The notes beneath the pieces are model-generated. The model worked only from the letters and a program-made list of their open reading frames with translations. It was not told the DNA's origin and did no database searches. This document shows positions 47,726 through 53,273 of a DNA stretch of 53,273 nt, piece after piece. The position numbers and the translations under genes were made by a program. Location: assembly GCA_017551625.1 (NCBI GenBank), contig JAFZLF010000066.1, positions 1 to 53,273 of the forward strand, written 5' to 3'. This DNA comes from Clostridiales bacterium (GTDB taxonomy: Bacteria > Bacillota > Clostridia > Saccharofermentanales > Saccharofermentanaceae). Position 1 is the stretch's first letter; each line of letters starts with the position of its first letter.

Positions 47726-48067
47726 TTACACATCCTCTTTCAAGATTTTCTGAATTTGCAGCTTGATAGAACGAAAGTCACCAACAGCAGAAGAATACAC
47801 ATCTTCCATTCGTAACGTCTGATATCGGTGTGCTGTGACATCTCTCAAACCAGCGGCGTCCTTCCAAGGGACTTCGGGGTGTGCAGATCGCAACTCATCA
47901 GAAATCAACTTAACCAATTCTCCAATATTGATGATGGTCATACTAACAGCTCGTTTGAGCTTTTCGTCAGATAGAAACTCTTCCAAAGTAGCCTCACCAA
48001 GCATCTCATCAGAGATTTCGATTTCACGTACTATTCTTTCTAAAACAACACGATCTCTATGCTGCAT
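47726..48067 (-). CDS. HepT-like HEPN ribonuclease toxin
   Basis: 113 aa HEPN-domain protein (DUF86). The active motif Rx4HxY is present: Arg75, His80 and Tyr82 in LRDVTAHRYQTL. In characterised HepT/MntA pairs the toxin is an RNase and the antitoxin inactivates it by adding AMP to the tyrosine next to the active site. The start lies inside the 3' end of the antitoxin gene (11-base overlap), the usual order with antitoxin first. It lies downstream of the thi promoter region but on its own transcript. Confidence 0.85.
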   Translation of the reverse strand: MQHRDRVVLERIVREIEISDEMLGEATLEEFLSDEKLKRAVSMTIINIGELVKLISDELRSAHPEVPWKDAAGLRDVTAHRYQTLRMEDVYSSAVGDFRSIKLQIQKILKEDV

Positions 48068-48338
48068 ACAGACTCACCGTTTCACCGACTTCGATAAAAT
48101 CATCTCCCCTGATGGGACCATGAATAATATCTACTTCCAAGCCAAGATTATCCTGAAGCCTATTCTTCAGGGAGGAAAGCGTAAGTAATGATACCGGTTT
48201 GTCGAACTCAACGATGAGATCTACGTCACTATCGTCGCGATTCTTGCCGGAAGCACGGGAACCAAACAGAACCACACTCTTTATCGAATACTCGTTAACA
48301 AGAGAAATTACAGCATCCCGAATATATTCAATCGTCAT
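48057..48338 (-). CDS. MntA-like nucleotidyltransferase antitoxin
   Basis: 93 aa minimal nucleotidyltransferase. GSRASGKNRDDSDVD (Gly26-Ser27-x10-Asp38-x-Asp40) is the catalytic GSx10DxD signature, and EVDIIHGP supplies the third acidic residue. The ATG at 48338 has a strong AAGGAGG site; the frame is open 24 codons upstream. Pairs with the HepT gene, which overlaps its 3' end by 11 bases. Confidence 0.86.
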   Translation of the reverse strand: MTIEYIRDAVISLVNEYSIKSVVLFGSRASGKNRDDSDVDLIVEFDKPVSLLTLSSLKNRLQDNLGLEVDIIHGPIRGDDFIEVGETVSLYAA

Positions 48339-48369
48339 CTTCTTCCCTCCTTCATCCTTTTTCTTCATT

Positions 48370-48398
48370 TTATCACACGATTGAAGCAATGTAATCAA
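48370..48398 (-). promoter_or_regulatory. Promoter of the mntA-hepT pair
   Basis: -35 TTGATT (48393-48398), 17 bp, -10 TGATAA (48370-48375) on the minus strand, 31 bases before the mntA start. The -10 is imperfect. Confidence 0.5.
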
Positions 48399-48422
48399 TT
48401 CATATATCAACTGCGATACAGC

Positions 48423-49730
48423 CTACTCTCCGAAGTGCAGCACTCTCTCTGTTTCCACCGTCTCACCCTCCCGCTTGACCGCGATCACTTCTACCGACGT
48501 CACACCCGTTTCCTCCTCTGTCAGATGAGGATACTGAGAATCTCCGGTATCCAGCTGCACGCTCACACATATCTTGTACTCTGTGCCTTCTGCATCAGAT
48601 ATGTTTCGGAAGGTATATGTGAAGCATCCTTGACTGATCCAGCCCTCACATCCCACAAAGGCCATACCATCCGAGCAGTCCAGTCCGTACGAATCGAGCG
48701 CATCGAGAAAATCCGAAAAGTCTTTTTTAAAATCAGATTCTCCCCTCTTTTTCTGCGCAAACAACGATTCCAGATCCTCGTAGCTTCCTCCGGTCAAACA
48801 CTCCTGCAGATGACTCCGATACAGTTTCAAAGATTCCATACACTCCGGACTGACACTTTCATAGAGCGCCTGATCATACGGATCCCATTCATATGACACC
48901 CAATGCAGCTCACTATTCCGCGTATAATCAAACTCATGGAAAGCGAAGGGATTGTATCGCGGATATCTGTCAACGAAGGAGAAAAGATAACAAAGAAGCA
49001 CCACGTGATCGTAATATGCATACCAGTCATTTTCCTTACCAAGCGCGTAGAATTCCTGTCCGGTAACGTTTGCCGTCACGCCCATCCGTGAATTGTTCGT
49101 CTCTGTGATCGGATCCATGCTCTGCTCGAAATAGAAATGATCCGGTTCTCCCGGATAAACAAATGCATAATCAATTCCGCCGGTGCAATCCCGCTCCACG
49201 CCATCCGGAAAATTGTTGACCCAGTGGCCTACTTCCAGATAGACCCACATATCTCCACAATCATAATAGTAGTAGGAATACTCGACAGGCTTTCCATCCT
49301 CATACCTTGTAGCGGTTTCTATCTTCCAACCATAATCGGATGCAAGTCTGTCCACATCGAAATACGCTTGACCATCCTCTTCTCCCAGATACTCCTCAAC
49401 ATCAAATGGCAGACGCAGGAAAACAGGACTTAAAAGATCCGCGAAAATCATGTAATCATACGTATCATCCGGCGCTTCCGTTTCCGGTACCACGACGTCT
49501 CTATAGTGATACTCATATATGCTCGTCGTGCCAATCGCAGGATCTACAGTCAGATCTTCTGAAGAGCTCGGAGCATCCGGATTATCCACATCTGAAATGC
49601 TCGCACCGGAAGATGCACTCGTATCCTGGTCGGAAGCAGGACGCGCTTTCCCGCACCCGCAGGAAAGAAGCATCATGCAGGCAAGTAAGAAAGCCATTCT
49701 TTCTCTGGTACATACTTTGGGCGACTTCAT
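48423..49730 (-). CDS. Lipoprotein of unknown function
   Basis: 435 aa. The start at 49730 (MKSPKVCTRERMAFLLA) begins a signal peptide that ends LLSC, a good lipobox, and has AAGGGTG upstream; the frame is open 15 codons earlier. A Ser/Asp/Pro-rich linker (residues 25-60) leads to a large domain with many aromatic and acidic residues (for example SYYYYDCGDMWVYLEVGHW and YPRYNPFAFHEFDY). No recognised family. A surface-anchored role is likely. A palindrome surrounds its -10 box. Confidence 0.82.
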   Translation of the reverse strand: MKSPKVCTRERMAFLLACMMLLSCGCGKARPASDQDTSASSGASISDVDNPDAPSSSEDLTVDPAIGTTSIYEYHYRDVVVPETEAPDDTYDYMIFADLLSPVFLRLPFDVEEYLGEEDGQAYFDVDRLASDYGWKIETATRYEDGKPVEYSYYYYDCGDMWVYLEVGHWVNNFPDGVERDCTGGIDYAFVYPGEPDHFYFEQSMDPITETNNSRMGVTANVTGQEFYALGKENDWYAYYDHVVLLCYLFSFVDRYPRYNPFAFHEFDYTRNSELHWVSYEWDPYDQALYESVSPECMESLKLYRSHLQECLTGGSYEDLESLFAQKKRGESDFKKDFSDFLDALDSYGLDCSDGMAFVGCEGWISQGCFTYTFRNISDAEGTEYKICVSVQLDTGDSQYPHLTEEETGVTSVEVIAVKREGETVETERVLHFGE

Positions 49731-49761
49731 ACAAACACCCTTCGCGCAGATCTTTTGAAGC

Positions 49762-49797
49762 TCCGGTTCCGACACAATTATAGTATCACGAACCGGA
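49762..49797 (-). promoter_or_regulatory. Operator-like palindrome around the lipoprotein promoter
   Basis: TCCGGTTC (49762-49769) and GAACCGGA (49790-49797) are a perfect 8-bp inverted repeat with 20 bases between the arms. A TATAAT -10 box on the minus strand (49777-49782) lies in that centre. A repressor binding both arms would cover the promoter. Confidence 0.5.
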
Positions 49798-49852
49798 TCA
49801 AAAATGGTATGCCTGGCGGAGATGTTTGAACATAAAGTATTGGTGGTGTTCT

Positions 49853-50881
49853 TTAATTGTACCCCACCTCACGAAGAAGGGCGTCCAGTATCTTCGCATT
49901 ACGGATCGAGAATTCCGCTGTGATATGCGGCGTCTCCCCGTCACGGATACAGCGGCCCAGCTGCTCGACCTCGAGCTTATAGTTCTGATCGACCTTCACG
50001 GATCGCTCGATGACTCCTCCCTCGCGGAAGATGCGATACGAGAGATTTCCTTCCTGGTTATACTCGACCTCCGAGCGGATCGCGCCTCGTGTGCCATGGA
50101 TATAGAGCCGGTCATAACGTCCGAATCCGTTTACACCGAGGATCATGCCCACGTCAAAAGACACGCGCACCCCACCCGGGAATTTCATGATGGCCCCTAC
50201 AAACGCATCGACGCCTTCGTCAGTCAGTTCACCCACCGCCTTGATGTACTCCGGTGTCAGTGCTTCGTCGATGGCCGCCGCGGAAGTATCGCCCACACAC
50301 CGCGTCGCCTGCGCCCGAAGAAGTGACAACGTCATCGTCGTGCAGTAGCAGCCGAGATCGTAGATCATGCCGCCGCCCTGCTCTTTGTGAAGGCGGAAAT
50401 CTTCCTTATACCCCTGCGTCAGGAAGGCTGTATCGATATAGAGGATGTCGCTGATGACGCCTTCGCGGACGTCCTTGCAGAGCGACTCCATGTACTGTCC
50501 ATGCAGATAAGCGTAGGCCTCCATGAGCACAACATGGTTACGCCGGGCTGCTTCGAACATCTCCTGTGCTTCTTGTGCATCGAGCGCGAGCGGTTTTTCA
50601 CAGAGAACATGCTTCCCTGCCTCGAGAGCTCGGATCACCCACTCCTTATGGATATCATTCGGGAGCGGGATATAGACCGCTTCGACATTCGGATCCGCAA
50701 GTAGTTTCTCATAGCCGACATATCCGACTTCAAATCCGAACTTCTCTTTAAACTCATCGACCTTCTTTTCCGATCTTCCCGCGATCGCATAGAGCTCGCA
50801 GTTTTCCGCCTGCTGCATCCCGGGGATCGTCGCATACCTCGCAATCGCCGCCGTGCCCAACACGCCCCATCTGACCTTCAT
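49853..50881 (-). CDS. Gfo/Idh/MocA family oxidoreductase
   Basis: 342 aa NAD(P)-dependent sugar or inositol dehydrogenase-like enzyme. N-terminal Rossmann WGVLGTAAIARYA, VEAVYIPLPNDIHKEW, and the EKP motif CEKPLALDAQEA with the conserved Lys. The C-terminal domain (GRYDRLYIHGTRGAIRSE) is the usual substrate-binding half. The ATG at 50881 has GAGGATG upstream; the open frame 25 codons further up is intergenic. Substrate not predictable. No related sugar genes are adjacent. Confidence 0.9.
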   Translation of the reverse strand: MKVRWGVLGTAAIARYATIPGMQQAENCELYAIAGRSEKKVDEFKEKFGFEVGYVGYEKLLADPNVEAVYIPLPNDIHKEWVIRALEAGKHVLCEKPLALDAQEAQEMFEAARRNHVVLMEAYAYLHGQYMESLCKDVREGVISDILYIDTAFLTQGYKEDFRLHKEQGGGMIYDLGCYCTTMTLSLLRAQATRCVGDTSAAAIDEALTPEYIKAVGELTDEGVDAFVGAIMKFPGGVRVSFDVGMILGVNGFGRYDRLYIHGTRGAIRSEVEYNQEGNLSYRIFREGGVIERSVKVDQNYKLEVEQLGRCIRDGETPHITAEFSIRNAKILDALLREVGYN

Positions 50882-51066
50882 ACGCACATCCTCGCTTTCT
50901 TTAGATTCACATACATAACCGGCACCTGTACGACGGGCCGCGACCCGCCCGGACAAGTGCCGGGAAACTCCTACATTAGTTATATTGTAAGTGAATCATC
51001 CGAAAAGAAGTACACGCATCCTCGCCAATTCTTTCACTATTCTGCCAGCCTTGCCCGCCACAGTGT

Positions 51067-51540
51067 TCACGCCTTAGCGCAGACCGTAAGCTTGCTGTCC
51101 TTACCATTCAGTTCAACGATGTTCGAAGCACCAGATGTCTCTGCGATCTCACTTTCAATCGTGCAGCCATGTCCCTTATTCTTCGTACGGAAAGAAAAGT
51201 CAGCAGGTACAGCAAGCTCCGCTTCGCCGCCGATCAGATTGATCTCCAGAGAACCAGCGATATCGGAAGCATCGATCTTAAGATGACCCTTCCCATCGAT
51301 TTCCAGTTCCTCGAAGCAGAGGTTCGAGAGACAAATACTCGCGTCCGCACATGCAAGTTCGATCTTTCCGGCCTTTTCCGGAATACCGATCGTCACTTCC
51401 GCTTCCCCTTCGACCGCCACATCAAACTTTCTTCTGGCCGTATCGATCTTCGCCGTCACCGGCAGAACCACTGTGTTGTCTTTTGTTCCATAGACATTGA
51501 TCCTGCCTGCACCCTTAATCGTAATATCAAAATCTGTCAT
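51067..51540 (-). CDS. Small beta-rich protein, possibly DUF4097-like
   Basis: 157 aa of short repeating strands (ITIKGAGRINVYG, FDVAVEGEAEVTIG, LEIDGKGHLKIDAS, ISLEIN-like IAGSLEINLIGG), suggesting a beta-helix or stacked sheet. No signal peptide. The ATG at 51540 (MTDFDITIKG) has GAGG at good spacing; the frame is open 14 codons earlier. I only weakly match it to the DUF4097/adhesin-type beta proteins, and its role is unknown. Confidence 0.65.
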   Translation of the reverse strand: MTDFDITIKGAGRINVYGTKDNTVVLPVTAKIDTARRKFDVAVEGEAEVTIGIPEKAGKIELACADASICLSNLCFEELEIDGKGHLKIDASDIAGSLEINLIGGEAELAVPADFSFRTKNKGHGCTIESEIAETSGASNIVELNGKDSKLTVCAKA

Positions 51541-51670
51541 CGCCGTATCCTCGCTTTCGTTTTTCTTGACCTCATGATACATCGGGAATTATTAAACATT
51601 CATTAAATCCTGTTTGAACTGGAGATCACTACTTAAGGAGTGCTTCATGAGCGGAAGGCTCTGAAAAAGG

Positions 51671-51700
51671 TTGCCACTTTCCGTCAATCTGTGTTATTAT
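51671..51700 (+). promoter_or_regulatory. Promoter of tRNA-Val
   Basis: -35 TTGCCA (51671-51676), 18 bp, -10 TATTAT (51695-51700), 7 bases before the first base of the tRNA. Start site and tRNA 5' end are almost contiguous, as usual for single tRNA genes. Confidence 0.6.
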
Positions 51701-51707
51701 AGTCGGC

Positions 51708-51782
51708 GGAAGCTTAGCTCAGCGGGAGAGCATTCCCTTCACAGGGGAGGGGTCATGGGTTCAAACCCCATAGTTTCCACCA
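51708..51782 (+). tRNA. tRNA-Val (anticodon CAC)
   Basis: 75 bases including an encoded CCA. The cloverleaf folds fully: acceptor GGAAGCT/AGTTTCC, D stem GCTC/GAGC, anticodon stem TTCCC/GGGAG with loop TTCACAG (anticodon CAC), variable GGGTC, T stem ATGGG/CCCAT with loop TTCAAAC. The 3' half is followed by a terminator and an integrase gene, so the tRNA is the probable integration site of the element that begins here. Confidence 0.95.
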
Positions 51783-51790
51783 TTTCTTAG

Positions 51791-51833
51791 GATCCCGAAA
51801 GCCTGATATTACGGGCTTTCGGGATCTTTCTTT
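51791..51833 (+). terminator. Rho-independent terminator after tRNA-Val
   Basis: GATCCCGAAAGCC and GGGCTTTCGGGATC form a stem of more than 10 bp (with TGATATTAC loop), followed by TTTCTTTT. Its sequence is symmetric enough that it could also limit transcription of the integrase gene from the minus strand. Confidence 0.8.
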
Positions 51834-51894
51834 TGCTTCAAAATCTCGTATTGACCACAAATTTGACCACAATTGCATCATTATCCTATGGCTT

Positions 51895-53058
51895 CTATGA
51901 GACTCTATCGATAAAATGTTGCATATTTTGTGCTGACTTCATCTTCATCTGTTTATTGACGTGCCCATATACATCAAGCGTGAAGGAAGCCGTAGCATGT
52001 CCCAGGTTATCTTGGATCGTTTTGATGTCATCTCCGCTTTCCAACGAAGCAACTGCATATGTGTGGCGCAAGTCGTGAAATCGTACACCATCCATGCCGA
52101 TACTCTTCATTATTCGTTTGAAATTCCTGTACACAGTCTCATGACAAAGATGCCTTCCGATTTCATCGGTAAAAACAAGATTCCATTCGTTGTTCCATCC
52201 TGAGCCCGCCTTCTTAGCACACTCTTCCTGCCAGATCTTCTGTTTTCTTAGCATAGTCATTACCGATGAAGCAACAGGAACATATCGTTCCTTACCACTC
52301 TTTGTCGTTGACAAATCATAAGAAACTTCACTGTGTGGGTAGTTTAGCAGCTGCTTATTGATCAGAATCATATTGTTCTCAAAATCAACGCAATCCCAGG
52401 ACAATCCAAGCACCTCGCCTTTTCTAAGACCTGTAAACAGTGTAAGATAATACACATTTTCAAACCGATGACCTCGGATAGCACTCAAAAACGATGCTAT
52501 AGATTCATCATCCAGTGGTTCAATCTTGTGTCTCATACTCTTGGGAAGAGTACATCTGCTTGCAGGATTTTGCTTGATCTCTCCTGCCAGAAATGCCTGT
52601 TCCAATGCCTTGTGCAGAATGGCGTGGATATTCTTAATCGTCTTGCAGGAAAGATTTCCTTTTTCCAGAAGTTTGTTATAGAACAACTGGATCGCGGTGG
52701 TTGTAATCGACTTGAGCGGAATATGACCAATCATCGGTTTAATATGATTGTTGCAAACACTCTCATATGCGATGTGAGTCTTTGGTTTTACCGCAGGTTT
52801 AGCGTAGATTTCCAACCAAAGATCGATCCACTCAGAGAGTTTCATCTTTGAAGGAGCGACATAGGTCCCTTCGTCAATCTCACCGGTAATCTGAGTCAGT
52901 TTCTTCCTGACCTCTTCCTGTGTCTTGCCATACACAGATTTGCGTACATACTTTCCGGCGCCATCGATCGCAGGAATGGAATAGATTCCTTCCCATCTTC
53001 CGTCTGCGCGTAATCTTATGCAACCACTTCCGTTTGCGTTTCTTTTCATTCTAGCCAT
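51895..53058 (-). CDS. Tyrosine site-specific integrase (Tn916/phage type)
   Basis: 387 aa recombinase of an integrative element. N-terminal AP2/SAM-like DNA-binding segment (GRWEGIYSIPA), core-binding domain (SEWIDLWLEIYAKPAVK), then the catalytic domain with Arg212 (TGLRKGE), Lys253 (TTKSGK), His328 and Arg331 (HDLRHTY), His354 (LGHATASFT) and Tyr364 (LDVYGHV). All six catalytic residues are present, so it should be active. AAGGAGG site before the ATG. It faces away from the tRNA, on the opposite strand, as usual for elements inserted at a tRNA 3' end. The excisionase expected upstream is not visible in the window. Confidence 0.93.
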   Translation of the reverse strand: MARMKRNANGSGCIRLRADGRWEGIYSIPAIDGAGKYVRKSVYGKTQEEVRKKLTQITGEIDEGTYVAPSKMKLSEWIDLWLEIYAKPAVKPKTHIAYESVCNNHIKPMIGHIPLKSITTTAIQLFYNKLLEKGNLSCKTIKNIHAILHKALEQAFLAGEIKQNPASRCTLPKSMRHKIEPLDDESIASFLSAIRGHRFENVYYLTLFTGLRKGEVLGLSWDCVDFENNMILINKQLLNYPHSEVSYDLSTTKSGKERYVPVASSVMTMLRKQKIWQEECAKKAGSGWNNEWNLVFTDEIGRHLCHETVYRNFKRIMKSIGMDGVRFHDLRHTYAVASLESGDDIKTIQDNLGHATASFTLDVYGHVNKQMKMKSAQNMQHFIDRVS

Positions 53059-53106
53059 TTTTCCTCCTTTCCTCTGGTATGTATAAACAAGTGTCAGTCA
53101 GTCCAC

Positions 53107-53273
53107 TTATTCCCGTAAGTAATTCTCCTTGAACCATTGTTCAAGTTCTTCGTAAGTTATTTCGCCCGAGAGACACAGATCACGCATAGCTCGCGCCATC
53201 TCACTCCACACAGCAAAATGATCTTCGGAGATCTGTCCCTTCTTCTTCCTTGCGAAAGTTGCCTTATAGTTCC
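53107..53273 (-). CDS. C-terminal part of an element-encoded unknown protein
   Basis: 54 codons end at a TAA 49 bases before the integrase start; the gene continues past the right edge. The visible end reads KKKGQISEDHFAVWSEMARA then MRDLCLSGEITYEEL and ends WFKENYLRE. Short acidic proteins with an MxxMRxLCxxGEIT-like stretch are common in clostridial integrative elements next to the integrase; I cannot name the family. Not an obvious excisionase. Confidence 0.6.
   Translation of the reverse strand, partial: NYKATFARKKKGQISEDHFAVWSEMARAMRDLCLSGEITYEELEQWFKENYLRE

Overview
The window looks like a piece of chromosome from a gut- or rumen-type member of the Clostridia (Bacillota). This is inferred from strong AGGAGG-type ribosome binding sites, extended -10 (TGnTATAAT-like) promoters, lipoproteins, a holin-like type I toxin, a short clostridial-type ThiC under a TPP riboswitch, InlB-type repeats in a secreted protein and a GH10 xylanase. 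Genus cannot be fixed from the sequence. Coding density is high and nearly everything is on the minus strand. No stretch longer than about 280 bases lacks a gene, and the larger gaps hold promoters, hairpins and short repeats that are listed below.

Layout from left to right. 1-1.9 kb: the start of a truncated gene and a secreted protein made of two duplicated modules. 2-7.7 kb: a probable minus-strand redox/carbohydrate run (Fe-alcohol dehydrogenase, cytoplasmic GH10 xylanase, NAD-epimerase-like protein, aldo/keto reductase, nitroreductase, cyclase-family hydrolase). 7.9-31.8 kb: a long accessory-looking series of small modification and detoxification genes: seven GNAT acetyltransferase genes, three methyltransferases plus a decayed paralogue, two phosphotransferases (one APH(3')-like), two metallo-beta-lactamase-fold hydrolases, a serine hydrolase, an MFS exporter, a peptidase S51-Nudix fusion, an AAA/DUF4143 ATPase behind four phased repeats, and a holin-like toxin with a predicted antisense RNA. 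32-33 kb: a Thr/Glu/Pro-rich surface protein. 33-37.3 kb: a metE-metF methionine operon with a divergent LysR regulator. 37.3-43.4 kb: a polysaccharide deacetylase lipoprotein, a nitrilase-family enzyme, a P-type ATPase and a second type of P-loop ATPase. 43.5-47.7 kb: the thiamine operon thiM-thiE-thiD-thiC behind a TPP riboswitch and terminator. 47.7-48.4 kb: a HepT/MntA toxin-antitoxin pair. 48.4-51.6 kb: a lipoprotein, a Gfo/Idh/MocA oxidoreductase and a small beta-rich protein. 51.7-53.3 kb: tRNA-Val(CAC) followed by a tyrosine recombinase, which marks the left edge of an integrated element that runs out of the window.

The items most worth following are: a 9-base word, AAAAGCACT, that I found 14 times inside genes in several reading frames; the type I toxin locus, whose two convergent RNAs appear to begin with the same sequence; four CTTTGAAAAATG repeats at about 32-bp spacing upstream of a DUF4143 ATPase; the S51-Nudix fusion; and two MET-box-like palindromes 31 bp apart between metE and its regulator. 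All functional calls rest on motifs read by eye. No database search was run.
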